NCBI RefSeq assembly: GCF_003340345.1
Contig: NZ_PPTQ01000001.1
Coordinates: forward strand, 186,001-250,000
DNA from: Paraeggerthella hongkongensis
Lineage (GTDB): Bacteria > Actinomycetota > Coriobacteriia > Coriobacteriales > Eggerthellaceae
Direction of reading: 5' to 3'
DNA length: 64,000 nucleotides
This document shows, piece by piece, positions 19,253-27,035 of the stretch; positions within the stretch are counted from its first letter, which is position 1, and each line of letters begins with the position of its first letter. Under the pieces are notes generated by a model. It was not told the DNA's origin, ran no database searches, and saw only the letters and a list, made by a program, of their open reading frames with translations. The position numbers were made by a program, and so were the translations under genes.

Positions 19253-19627
19253 ATGAAGATAGCCGAAGTAAGCAAGCTATACGACCTTTCAGCCGACACG
19301 TTGCGCTACTACGAGCGCATCGGGCTGCTTTCCAACATAACGCGCAACGCAAGCGGCATACGGGACTACAGCGACCAGGATTGCGCGCGGGTGCAGTTCG
19401 TCAAGTGCATGCGCAAAGCGGGCGTGTCCATTGAAGCGCTCATCGAGTACATGCGCCTGTTCGAGCAAGGCGACGACACGATTGCGGCGCGCAAGGCGCT
19501 GCTCGAAGAGCAGCGAGACCTGGTGCGGAAGCGCATCGCCGAAATGCAGGCAGGCCTCGACCGCCTTGACTACAAGATAGAACACTACGAGCAGACTATC
19601 GTGCAAGCCGAGAAGAAGCTGCGCTGA
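19253..19627 (+). CDS. MerR family transcriptional regulator
   Basis: 124 residues. The N-terminal winged helix (MKIAEVSKLYDLSADTLRYY, ERIGLL) is followed by YSDQDCARVQFVKCMRKAGVS and a long dimerising helix (LLEEQRDLVRKRIAEMQAGL). The length and the MRKAGVSIEALIEYM region resemble the NmlR/AdhR aldehyde- or thiol-stress group. It has two cysteines (DCARVQ, KCMRKAG), but no C-terminal metal-binding Cys cluster of the mercury type. A matching MerR promoter lies just upstream. No target gene is adjacent: a tRNA follows on the other strand. Confidence 0.88.
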   Translation: MKIAEVSKLYDLSADTLRYYERIGLLSNITRNASGIRDYSDQDCARVQFVKCMRKAGVSIEALIEYMRLFEQGDDTIAARKALLEEQRDLVRKRIAEMQAGLDRLDYKIEHYEQTIVQAEKKLR

Positions 19628-19682
19628 GATCGCGCTGCGAAGATCGGGAAGGACCCTGGACAAGCGCCGTCCGCATCACATC

Positions 19683-19715
19683 AAAAAAAGGCCGCCAGTC
19701 GTTTGACTGGCGGCC
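19683..19715 (-). terminator. Terminator of tRNA-Asn
   Basis: GGCCGCCAGTC/GACTGGCGGCC forms an 11-bp stem with a 4-base loop and is followed on the minus strand by seven T. It starts 11 bases beyond the tRNA 3' end. Confidence 0.92.
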
Positions 19716-19725
19716 TGGCGTTTCA

Positions 19726-19800
19726 TGGCTCCCCGGGTAGGATTCGAACCTACAACCCTCCGGTTAACAGCCGGATGCTCTGCCGTTGAGCTACCGAGGA
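19726..19800 (-). tRNA. tRNA-Asn (GTT), CCA encoded
   Basis: The minus strand folds into a full cloverleaf: acceptor TCCTCGG with CCGGGGA, D-arm AGCTCAACGGCAGAGC, anticodon loop CTGTTAA with anticodon GTT, T-arm GGTTCGAATCC, discriminator G and genomic CCA. Candidate promoter upstream: TTGCGC (19857-19852), 16 bases, TATAAT (19835-19830). Confidence 0.96.
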
Positions 19801-19829
19801 ATGAGGAGCGCTCCGTTGCGCGAATAAGT

Positions 19830-19857
19830 ATTATACCGGAACCAAAACTTTGCGCAA
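19830..19857 (-). promoter_or_regulatory. Promoter of tRNA-Asn
   Basis: TTGCGC and TATAAT with a 16-base spacer lie 30 bases upstream of the tRNA. The tRNA-Val gene at 21.8 kb has the same -35 sequence. Confidence 0.7.
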
Positions 19858-19934
19858 GACCGTTTTTTCAAAATTTGGGCACGTGCCCGAAAATTGTTCT
19901 CCGCAGCGCCGGTTCCAGCAATCTACCTGGTGCG

Positions 19935-20981
19935 TTAGTACACCATGCCCATCGTTTCGCGCACTTGCGCAAGCGTGGCCTCGGCAATTTCGTTCGCCTG
20001 ACGGTTCCCGTCGTGCAAGACGTCCTTGATGTAGTCCATGTCCCGCATGAGCTCTTGACGGCGTTCGCGAATGGGAGCCAAGAAGCCGTTCACGCTTTCG
20101 GTCACGTACTTCTTGAGCGCTCCCGATCCCCCGTCGCCGATTTCGGCGGCAATCTCGAGCTCGGTGCGGCCCGTGCAAAGCGCGGCCGTCGTCAGCAGCG
20201 CGGACACGCCGGGGCGGTTCTCCTTGTCGTACGTGATAACGCGGTCGGCGTCGGTCTTGGACTTCTTGATGAGCTTCGCCGTCTCTTCGTCGGTAAGCGA
20301 CAGGCTGATGGCGTTGCCGTAGCTCTTCGACATCTTGCGCCCGTCAAGGCCGGGAATCTCCACGGCGTCGTTGAGCACGCCCTCGGGCTCGGGAAACACC
20401 TGACCGAACCGTTCATTGAAACGGCGGGCGATCAAGCGCGTCTGCTCGATGTGCGGCAGCTGGTCCTTGCCCACCGGCACGATGTTGCCCTTGCAGAACA
20501 GGATGTCGCACGCCTGATGCACGGGATACGTAAGCAGAAGGCCGGTGAGCGCGTGGCCGGAAGCCTCCATTTCGGACTTCACCGTGGGGTTGCGCTGCAG
20601 CTCGGCTTCGGTCACGAGCGAGAGGAACGGAAGCATCAGCTGGTTGAGCGCGGGAACGGCCGAGTGCGTGAAGATCATGGTCTTCGCCGGGTCGAGGCCG
20701 CATGCCAGGTAGTCGATCACCATGTTGTACACGTTGTCGCGAATATGCTCGGTGGTGTCGCGGTCGGTAATCACCTGATAGTCGGCGATGATGACGCGCG
20801 TCGTCACGCCCAGGTTCTGCAGAGCCACGCGCTCGCGAATGGTGCCGAAGTAATGGCCCAGGTGCAAGCGGCCGGTCGGACGGTCGCCGGTGAGCATGGT
20901 GTAGTTCTCGGGATGGACGGGCAGATCTGCGCGGATCTCGTCGCTGCGCTTCTTGCTGGCTTCAAAGCTATCGGTGCTCAT
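19935..20981 (-). CDS. trpS: Tryptophanyl-tRNA synthetase
   Basis: 348 residues, class I synthetase. The HIGH-type motif is GRLHLGHYFG at about residues 37-46, and the KMSKS loop is GRKMSKSYGN. Other TrpRS marks are TGDRPTGRLHLG, LLTYPVHQACDILF and VGKDQLPHIEQTR. ATG 20981 follows AGGAAC; a longer in-frame reading into the upstream region lacks support. TATACT at 21095-21090 is a possible -10 box. I looked for a T-box (AGGGTGG core) in the leader and saw none. Confidence 0.96.
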   Translation of the reverse strand: MSTDSFEASKKRSDEIRADLPVHPENYTMLTGDRPTGRLHLGHYFGTIRERVALQNLGVTTRVIIADYQVITDRDTTEHIRDNVYNMVIDYLACGLDPAKTMIFTHSAVPALNQLMLPFLSLVTEAELQRNPTVKSEMEASGHALTGLLLTYPVHQACDILFCKGNIVPVGKDQLPHIEQTRLIARRFNERFGQVFPEPEGVLNDAVEIPGLDGRKMSKSYGNAISLSLTDEETAKLIKKSKTDADRVITYDKENRPGVSALLTTAALCTGRTELEIAAEIGDGGSGALKKYVTESVNGFLAPIRERRQELMRDMDYIKDVLHDGNRQANEIAEATLAQVRETMGMVY

Positions 20982-21141
20982 GATGTTCCTATCGCGAAAT
21001 CGTTGTGTCGGACCGTTCGGCGCCGCGAGCCAAGCCGGGCGCCGCGCATGCGTTGACGGCCAAGCCTTGAATCGCACGCGCATCGCAACAGTATAGCCGT
21101 TTTGGGGTGCGCACGGCACATCGGGGCGCTTTGCCGCGCGC

Positions 21142-21147
21142 TATAAT
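21142..21147 (+). promoter_or_regulatory. Candidate -10 box of the Cys-rich protein gene
   Basis: A perfect TATAAT lies 37 bases before the ATG at 21179. No clear -35 box was found 16-18 bases upstream. Confidence 0.5.
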
Positions 21148-21178
21148 CGTGAACCGTATCGCACCCTGAGGAGGATTC

Positions 21179-21691
21179 ATGAACGACGCGCTGAAAAATC
21201 TGACGAAAGAAGAGCTGCTCGAACTGCTCGAGATATACGCGAAGAACCTGATCGCGCTCGACGGAACGTGGTTCCAATCGATCGAGAAGGACGACGGCAT
21301 GGACGCAGCCATGCACCATGACGTGGAAGCATGGCGACGGTTCAGCGTTTCTGAGGGCCGCCGCATCAAGGCGTTTCTCGGACTGGACGAGCATCCGGGC
21401 ATCGAAGGGCTGGCGAAGGCGCTTTCGCTGCGCTGCCAATCGGCCGCGAACGTCGACGAGATAACCGTGAACGGCAACGAACTGACGTACCGCATCGTCG
21501 ATTGCCGCGTGCAGAACGCCCGCGAGCGAAAGGGCATGGGGTTCCATCCGTGCAAGAACGTGGGAGTAGTGGAGTATGCGGTGTTCGCAACCGCTATCGA
21601 CGACCGCATCGTTTGCGAATGCCTGAGCTGCTTCCCCGACATTGCGGACAGCACCTGCAACTGCGCTTGGAAATTCACGTTGAACGCCTAG
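21179..21691 (+). CDS. Conserved Cys-rich protein (DUF6125-like), function unknown
   Basis: 170-residue soluble protein, strong GAGGAGG ribosome site. The N-terminal half is helical (LTKEELLELLEIYAKNLIAL, DGTWFQ, VEAWRRFSVSEGRRIKAFLG). The C-terminal half has clustered cysteines: VDCRVQNARERKGMGFHPCK, then VCECLSCFPDIADSTCNCAW. The pattern recalls small proteins annotated DUF6125 in anaerobes; I am not certain of the family name. The conserved Cys/His (HPCK; C-x-C-x2-C) suggest metal or substrate binding. It is divergent from trpS and ends in its own terminator. Confidence 0.75.
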   Translation: MNDALKNLTKEELLELLEIYAKNLIALDGTWFQSIEKDDGMDAAMHHDVEAWRRFSVSEGRRIKAFLGLDEHPGIEGLAKALSLRCQSAANVDEITVNGNELTYRIVDCRVQNARERKGMGFHPCKNVGVVEYAVFATAIDDRIVCECLSCFPDIADSTCNCAWKFTLNA

Positions 21692-21699
21692 GACAGCGA

Positions 21700-21725
21700 A
21701 AAAGCCTTCCCGAAGGAAGGCTTTT
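21700..21725. terminator. Bidirectional terminator
   Basis: AAAAGCCTTCC/GGAAGGCTTTT, 11-bp stem with a CGAA loop. It has T runs on both strands, so it can end the gene at 21179-21691 and, on the other strand, tRNA-Val. Confidence 0.9.
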
Positions 21726-21732
21726 GAATTCA

Positions 21733-21807
21733 TGGTGGTCGCTACAGGATTTGAACCTGTGACCCCCGCCGTGTGAAGGCGATGCTCTCCCGCTGAGCCA
21801 AGCGACC
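21733..21807 (-). tRNA. tRNA-Val (CAC), CCA encoded
   Basis: Complete cloverleaf on the minus strand: acceptor GGTCGCT, D-arm GGCTCAGCGGGAGAGC, anticodon loop TTCACAC with anticodon CAC, T-arm GGTTCAAATCC, discriminator A and genomic CCA. Upstream: TTGCGC (21867-21862), 17 bases, TACAAT (21844-21839). Confidence 0.95.
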
Positions 21808-21838
21808 GTACTTGTTGCTTCGTTCGCAACGCTGAAAT

Positions 21839-21867
21839 ATTGTACCGGTAGTTTTAGGCGCGCGCAA
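21839..21867 (-). promoter_or_regulatory. Promoter of tRNA-Val
   Basis: TTGCGC and TACAAT with a 17-base spacer, 32 bases upstream of the tRNA. Confidence 0.65.
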
Positions 21868-21967
21868 GCCCCTATTTTCAATTTTTTGAGAATAGCGTTG
21901 CCGACAGGTTTGCGAGGATTCGCGGCAAGGATTCTAAGCGGCTTGCGCAAACTACCCGTTTCCCTCT

Positions 21968-21996
21968 TTGCACAAGCGAGCATTTTGGGATAGAAT
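21968..21996 (+). promoter_or_regulatory. Promoter of the CAU tRNA
   Basis: TTGCAC (21968-21973) and TAGAAT (21991-21996) with a 17-base spacer, 16 bases before the tRNA. Confidence 0.7.
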
Positions 21997-22011
21997 AGCG
22001 GGACGCTTTAC

Positions 22012-22086
22012 GGGCCTATAGCTCAATGGTGGAGCAGGGGACTCATAATCCCTTGGTTGCAGGTTCGAGCCCTGCTGGGCCCACCA
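22012..22086 (+). tRNA. tRNA with CAU anticodon, probably tRNA-Ile2; CCA encoded
   Basis: Acceptor GGGCCTA, D-arm AGCTCAATGGTGGAGC, anticodon loop CTCATAA (anticodon CAT), T-arm GGTTCGAGCC, discriminator A, genomic CCA. CAU can be Met or the lysidine-modified Ile2. The anticodon-arm and variable-loop pattern GACTCATAATC-CCTTGGTTGC is closer to E. coli tRNA-Ile2 than to elongator tRNA-Met as I remember them; the acceptor lacks the 1-72 mismatch of an initiator. Confidence 0.9.
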
Positions 22087-22359
22087 GCAAACACGCAAAG
22101 GCTGCATCGGTTTCGGTGCAGCCTTTTCCATGCCCGCATGAAGCCGCCCATCCAGAGGCTGCCGCACGCCCACCCGCTCCCCCTTCCCAGCGCGACGTCC
22201 GAAGCAGCCCGCAAACGCGGCGCTGCACGCATGCCTCTACCACCTTCCGAGGGAGGTGCGCACCCGAAACCATACTTCCTGCGGTATGGAACAGAGCAGT
22301 CGAGCGACCCTACAATAAGGACGGTTCCCGCTGCGGCCCTCCAACCGAAGGAGCACGCC

Positions 22360-23031
22360 TTGACGTTGCTTATCCCCATCGCCTTCCTTCTTGCCGGCGC
22401 CTTCGCCGTCATGGCCATCCTGGCGCGCAACCTTGCCAGCCTTGGTCGAGAGTCGGACGCCATGTGGGAGCAGCTGCAAGCGACCCGCCGCAGCCGAAAC
22501 GACGTCATGGCGCGGATAGCCGACGCCGCACGGACGAACGGCGTGGACGACCTCTTCGCCCTGCAAGCCGTCGAGCGCGCCTTCGCCGATGCGCAGGCCG
22601 CCGAAGACCCGACGCGCGCCGCAGAAGCCGACGATGCGCTCTGCGTGGCGCATCGCAACCTGCTCGACCTTATCGAAGGGCGCGCACCCGCCCTGCTCGA
22701 GCGCGCGCCCTTCGCGCTTCTCCTAGAGGAGCTGGGGGAACTGGAAGACCGCATGACAACCTGCAAGGGACTCTACAACAACCGCGTCACCATGTACGGC
22801 AACGCGGGGCGCACGTTTCCCACGCTGCTCATCGCCAAGCAGCGTGGCTTTGCGCCCCGCGAACGCTACCTGCCCCGCGAAGCGTCCGACCCCCTTGCCG
22901 TGGCCGCCGCAAGCGGCTCCACCGCGCTGGCGGAAGCTTCGCCCCGCATCATGAACGCCTACATGCTATGGGCCATCGGGCTATCCGACACGGTGCTCGA
23001 AGAAGCGCCGCAGCATCGAACCGGGCGGTAG
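22360..23031 (+). CDS. lemA: LemA family membrane protein
   Basis: 223 residues. One N-terminal membrane helix (LLIPIAFLLAGAFAVMAIL) is followed by a helical domain with the LemA signature LYNNRVTMYGNAGRTFPTLL and IAKQRGF. LemA proteins are anchored helical-bundle proteins of unknown role. The TTG at 22360 is chosen because AAGGAG lies six bases before it; reading further upstream would enter the tRNA. The gene is otherwise alone. Confidence 0.82.
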   Translation: MTLLIPIAFLLAGAFAVMAILARNLASLGRESDAMWEQLQATRRSRNDVMARIADAARTNGVDDLFALQAVERAFADAQAAEDPTRAAEADDALCVAHRNLLDLIEGRAPALLERAPFALLLEELGELEDRMTTCKGLYNNRVTMYGNAGRTFPTLLIAKQRGFAPRERYLPREASDPLAVAAASGSTALAEASPRIMNAYMLWAIGLSDTVLEEAPQHRTGR

Positions 23032-23069
23032 CGCGCGCAACCGCACGGCCCGTCCCTTCCCCACCGCGC

Positions 23070-23100
23070 AAAAAAGCCGCTTGCCGAGTGGGCAAGCGGC
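23070..23100 (-). terminator. Terminator of rlmKL
   Basis: GCCGCTTGCC/GGCAAGCGGC, 10-bp stem with a 5-base loop, followed on the minus strand by six T; 28 bases after the stop codon. Confidence 0.9.
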
Positions 23101-23127
23101 TGCAAGCGAGCAATGCGAGCGGCGCCG

Positions 23128-25455
23128 TTACGCGCGGCGCACCAGGTAGCACTTGTGGATGCGCGGGTTGCGCTCGAAGTCGTGCGGGATGGTTTGCGCG
23201 GTGATGTCCTCGATGATCACGCCGTACTTCGCAAGCGCCTCCTCGTCGGGCTTGAAATTGCGCAGGTTGCACGAGAACACGGCCTCGCCCCCTTCGGCCA
23301 GCAGGCGGGTCACGCCGATAAGCAGCTCCACATGATCGCGCTGGACGTCCCACGTGCGCTTGCCCATGGCCTTGGAATTCGAGAACGTGGGCGGATCGAC
23401 GAAGATCAAATCGAACCTGCGCGGCGTGCGGCGGCACTCCGTTATCCACGTCATGACGTCCGCGCGCTCGAACGCATGCGCTTCGCCCGTAAAGCCGTTC
23501 TGCTCCATGTTGCGCGCGGCCCAATCCAGGTACGTTTGGGAAAGGTCGACCGTGCACGTGGACTCCGCCTGCCCGCCCGCAGCGTGCACGGTAGCCGTGC
23601 CCGTGTACGCGAACAGGTTGAGGAACCGTTTTCCCGCGGCCCGCGCGCCCACCAGCTCGCGCGTCAGGCGATGATCCAGGAACATGCCCGTATCCAAATA
23701 GCCGGACAGATCGACTTCGAGCAGGTACCCGTCCTCCTGTACGTGGGTCACGTACGAGCGCCTTCCCGCTCCGCGGTACTGGCTGCCCCCCTTGTCGCGG
23801 CAGCGAACCTTCGAGAACACGTGGTCGGGACGCACGCCCAGCACCACGGGAGCCAGGGACAGAACGTCGTCGAAGCGCCGTTGCGCCTTCGAGGGGTCGA
23901 TCGTGGAGGGCGCAGCGTATTCGGCTATATGCACATACGTGTTGCCCGACGCCTGGCCCGCGCCCGTGTACAGGTCGATGGCGACCGCGTAGTCGGGCAG
24001 GTCGGCATCGTAGATGCGATAGCACGACACGCCCTCGCGCTTCGCCCATTTGCGACGCTCTTTCGCCACCTTGCGAAGACGCGAAGCGAACTGCTCGGAC
24101 GCGGACTCGAACACCTCGACGCGATGCTCGGCCCCGCCTGCGGAGTCGGGCACCGTCACGATCACGGGCTCCACCGGGGGCTCGTCGAACACGAGCACCT
24201 CGACCGACACCCGGCCCGCGCCGAGCGTCGTCCGCTCGAAAGGCTCCACGCCGAACCGGGACTCGATGCCCTCGCCGCCCGCCACTGCGAACGTCGCGCC
24301 CGAACCCGCCGCCGAAGACGCGCGCGAGAAGGCGGCCGATTCGGCCTGCTGCCGCGCCTCCGATTGCGCGCGATCGCCGGTGGGCAGCACGCTTGCCACC
24401 AAGAACCCGGAAGCCTGCATGCCGTCCGCACCGCTGTCGGCCATCGCTTCGCGCAGTGCGCGCGCCGCCGCCGATCCCACGCGTTCCACCAGGTCGGGAG
24501 CGCTTTGGGCATCGCCCAGCTCGATGCTCACAACCTGGCGCAGCCCTGCGCGCTTGGCGCGCTGACGGGCGCGCGCGATGGCAGGCGACGACGTGGTCGC
24601 CCCGGCGAAGCGCACGTACGCCAAATCGGGCGGCGCCGAAGGATCCTGCGTATCGCACGCCGCTACGCGCGCCAGCCCCGCTTCGAAGCGCTCGTCGGCC
24701 TCGGCAAGAAGATCGCCCCACGCATCCTCGTCCGCCTCCGCCCAGCCGAAGAACCCCCAGCGCGAGCGAGCAAGGCCGGGCGCGAGGTCGCATGCGACCG
24801 ACGCGGCCTCGATGACGAGCGAGCCGTCCGAGCACGTCGGATCGACGCATGCGGCGCCCGATGCCGCTATGTCGTGCCAGCCGGCCAAGGCCAGCAGGCC
24901 CGCAGCCTGCGCGCACTCCAAAGGAGCGTCCGGCCCGTCGTCGGCCGTCAAGTACGTGCGTCGATACAGGGACTCTCCCGACAAATCGAGCGAAATAGTC
25001 GCTCGCCCTTCGCGAATGCGCACGTCGAGCACGACGTCGGGCTGATCGGTGTCCACATCGGGACGCTCGCCGCGCATCTCGCGCAAGCGATCGCACACCG
25101 CGTCCTTCACCTTGAGCGCGGTGAAGCGGGTGTTGCGCAGCTGGTCGTTCATGCCGTGCGCCTGCACGGCCATGCTCGCCCCCGAAGCGATGACCCGCTC
25201 CCACGGCAAGCGGCGCGCGCCCTCGTACAGCAGATTGGCATCGGACGCGTTCACGCGACCGACCACGAGCGTCACGCGCGAGGCAAGCCGCGACCACAAG
25301 CACGCTTTGAGCGCGCCGCGCATATCGCAGAAAAAGGCAACGCCCCCGCCAAGGGGGCGCACGCGCTTAGCTCCAAGCGACTTCAGCTCGTCGGCCAACG
25401 GCTTTTCCAATCCGGAAAGGCAGCTTGCGAACAACTCGAGGTTGTATTTTTCCAT
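23128..25455 (-). CDS. rlmL: RlmKL-like 23S rRNA methyltransferase with a degenerate RlmL half
   Basis: 775 residues, longer than the roughly 700 of E. coli RlmKL, which makes m2G2445 and m7G2069. N-terminal RlmL/THUMP region: ELFASCLSGLEKPLADEL, NTRFTALKVKDAVCDRLRE, LDLSGESLYRRTY. The SAM motif of this half, usually DPMCGSGT, reads DPTCSDGS, and the catalytic NPPYG site is replaced by VASVLPTGDR, followed by an Ala/Ser-rich insertion (SAAFSRASSAAGSGA). The C-terminal RlmK half looks intact: NLFAYTGTATVHAA, TVDLSQTYLDWAARN, LIFVDPPTFSNSK. I infer m7G activity is kept and m2G activity may be lost. Confidence 0.88.
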   Translation of the reverse strand: MEKYNLELFASCLSGLEKPLADELKSLGAKRVRPLGGGVAFFCDMRGALKACLWSRLASRVTLVVGRVNASDANLLYEGARRLPWERVIASGASMAVQAHGMNDQLRNTRFTALKVKDAVCDRLREMRGERPDVDTDQPDVVLDVRIREGRATISLDLSGESLYRRTYLTADDGPDAPLECAQAAGLLALAGWHDIAASGAACVDPTCSDGSLVIEAASVACDLAPGLARSRWGFFGWAEADEDAWGDLLAEADERFEAGLARVAACDTQDPSAPPDLAYVRFAGATTSSPAIARARQRAKRAGLRQVVSIELGDAQSAPDLVERVGSAAARALREAMADSGADGMQASGFLVASVLPTGDRAQSEARQQAESAAFSRASSAAGSGATFAVAGGEGIESRFGVEPFERTTLGAGRVSVEVLVFDEPPVEPVIVTVPDSAGGAEHRVEVFESASEQFASRLRKVAKERRKWAKREGVSCYRIYDADLPDYAVAIDLYTGAGQASGNTYVHIAEYAAPSTIDPSKAQRRFDDVLSLAPVVLGVRPDHVFSKVRCRDKGGSQYRGAGRRSYVTHVQEDGYLLEVDLSGYLDTGMFLDHRLTRELVGARAAGKRFLNLFAYTGTATVHAAGGQAESTCTVDLSQTYLDWAARNMEQNGFTGEAHAFERADVMTWITECRRTPRRFDLIFVDPPTFSNSKAMGKRTWDVQRDHVELLIGVTRLLAEGGEAVFSCNLRNFKPDEEALAKYGVIIEDITAQTIPHDFERNPRIHKCYLVRRA

Positions 25456-25504
25456 ACGTGACGTCCCATCGTAAAATCGCAGGTTGGAGCAGCGCGCCGG
25501 CAAA

Positions 25505-25603
25505 GAGGCCCCGCGACGCCCGTCGCCTTCCGCCCCGCAGCCCGCATGCCGTGCGACATGCGGGAAGGGCAACAAGGCGAAAACTCGGACATCGCGGGGC
25601 CTC
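25505..25603. ncRNA. Candidate structured RNA: three nested perfect stems
   Basis: Between rpoD and rlmKL three stems nest in order: 12 bp (25505-25516 with 25592-25603), 6 bp (25524-25529 with 25574-25579) and 8 bp (25541-25548 with 25557-25564), separated by internal loops of 7/12 and 11/9 bases. On the minus strand it would form the rpoD 3' region or the 5' leader of rlmKL, 50 bases before its start. No known riboswitch core was recognised. Confidence 0.5.
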
Positions 25604-25637
25604 GTCGGCAAAACCGGTCCGCGCTACGGCGTCGAAC

Positions 25638-25667
25638 GGCTCGGGCGGCGTTCGAGCCGCCCGAGCC
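25638..25667 (-). terminator. Hairpin right after rpoD
   Basis: GGCTCGGGCGGC/GCCGCCCGAGCC, 12-bp stem with a 6-base loop, begins one base after the rpoD stop codon. There is no T-run, so it may be a rho-independent terminator of the GC-rich actinobacterial type or an mRNA-stabilising 3' stem. Confidence 0.55.
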
Positions 25668-25668
25668 C

Positions 25669-26904
25669 TTAGTCTTCCAGGTAATCCTTGAGCTTCGAGG
25701 AGCGGGACGGATGGCGCAGCTTCGCCAGCGTCTTGCTCTCGATCTGGCGAATGCGCTCGCGCGTAACGCCGAACTCGCGTCCGACCTCCTCGAGCGTGCG
25801 AGGATGGCCGTCTTCCAGCCCGAAGCGCAAAGCGATGACCTTGCGCTCGCGCTCCGCCAGCCCGTCGAGCACCTTCGACAGCTGCTCCTGCAGCATGCTG
25901 AACGACGCAGCGTCGGGCGGCACCACGGCGGCGTCGTCCTCGATGAAGTCGCCCAGCTGGGAATCTTCCTCTTCGCCGATGGGAGTTTCCAGGCTCACGG
26001 GCTCCTGCGAGATCTTCTGGATCTCGCGCACGCGCTCGGCGGGCAGGCCCATCTCCTTGCCGATCTCCTCCGGCGTTGGCTCGCGCCCGAGCTCTTGCAG
26101 AAGCTGGCGCTGAATGCGGACCAGCTTGTTGATGGTCTCGACCATGTGCACCGGAATGCGGATGGTGCGCGCCTGGTCGGCGATGGCGCGCGTGATAGCC
26201 TGGCGGATCCACCACGTGGCGTACGTGGAGAACTTGAAGCCCTTCGTGTAGTCGAACTTCTCGACCGCGCGGATCAGGCCCAGGTTGCCTTCCTGGATCA
26301 GGTCCAGGAACAGCATGCCGCGGCCGACGTAGCGCTTCGCAATGGACACGACCAAGCGCAGGTTCGCCTCGATGAGCTGCTGCTTGGCGTCCAAGCCCAC
26401 CTGCTCGATGCGGCCGAGACGGCGCTTCTCGCGGCGCTCGAGCTCGATGCCCTCGTCTTCGGCCTTGTCCAGCTCTTCGCTTGCAGCGACGCCGGCCTCG
26501 ATCTTCATGGCCAGGTCGATCTCTTCGGCTGCGTTGAGCAGCGGGACCTTGCCGATTTCCTTGAGGTACATGCGCACGGGGTCGCCGGTGAGCATGGTCA
26601 CGGACGCATCGGCGTTGCGCTTGCGCACCGACGAGCGAACGCGGCCGCTCTTGGCCCCCACCTTCGGCAGCTGCACTTCGCTGACGGCCTTGAGCTCTTC
26701 TTCGGGAATGCCCGCAAGCAGGTCCTCGTCCTCTTCGCCGTCTTCGGACAGGGGCGTTTCGAGTTTGTCGTCTTCGAGCGTATCGGTAGCGCTTACGTCC
26801 GGTTCGACGTCGAGCGCGTCGTCGTCAAGCATCTCCTCAGATTCAATCGGGGCTTTCGCTTGGTCATTCGCTTGTACCGGCTGTTTCTTAGAGGCTTGGG
26901 CCAC
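25669..26904 (-). CDS. rpoD: Primary RNA polymerase sigma factor
   Basis: 411 residues. An acidic N-terminal region ([25 protein letters not shown]) precedes region 1.2 ([16 protein letters not shown]). Region 2 is intact ([60 protein letters not shown]), then region 3 and region 4 ([20 protein letters not shown]). Length and motifs fit a housekeeping sigma-70 of Actinobacteria. GTG 26904 has AAGGAAG upstream and is preferred to in-frame starts further up. The promoter is at 26981-27010. Confidence 0.95.
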   Translation of the reverse strand: MAQASKKQPVQANDQAKAPIESEEMLDDDALDVEPDVSATDTLEDDKLETPLSEDGEEDEDLLAGIPEEELKAVSEVQLPKVGAKSGRVRSSVRKRNADASVTMLTGDPVRMYLKEIGKVPLLNAAEEIDLAMKIEAGVAASEELDKAEDEGIELERREKRRLGRIEQVGLDAKQQLIEANLRLVVSIAKRYVGRGMLFLDLIQEGNLGLIRAVEKFDYTKGFKFSTYATWWIRQAITRAIADQARTIRIPVHMVETINKLVRIQRQLLQELGREPTPEEIGKEMGLPAERVREIQKISQEPVSLETPIGEEEDSQLGDFIEDDAAVVPPDAASFSMLQEQLSKVLDGLAERERKVIALRFGLEDGHPRTLEEVGREFGVTRERIRQIESKTLAKLRHPSRSSKLKDYLED

Positions 26905-26980
26905 GTGATCTTCCTTTCCAACAGGATGGCGCACAGGGCATGAAGACATGCACGCTCTAGGCGCAAAGATACAGCCGAAC

Positions 26981-27010
26981 ACTATATCACAAGGTGTTGG
27001 CGCTTAGCAA
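26981..27010 (-). promoter_or_regulatory. Candidate rpoD promoter
   Basis: TTGCTA (27010-27005) and TATAGT (26986-26981) with an 18-base spacer, about 80 bases before the rpoD GTG. Confidence 0.55.
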
Positions 27011-27035
27011 TAAACGTCGGCGAATCGCAACCAAA

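Noticed and set aside
20982-21178. T-box leader for trpS
   Set aside because: No AGGGTGG-type T-box core or terminator/antiterminator pair was found; the same holds for gltX.
22057-22359. Upstream extension of the LemA reading frame
   Set aside because: It starts inside the CAU tRNA; a TTG start with AAGGAG at 22360 fits the protein.
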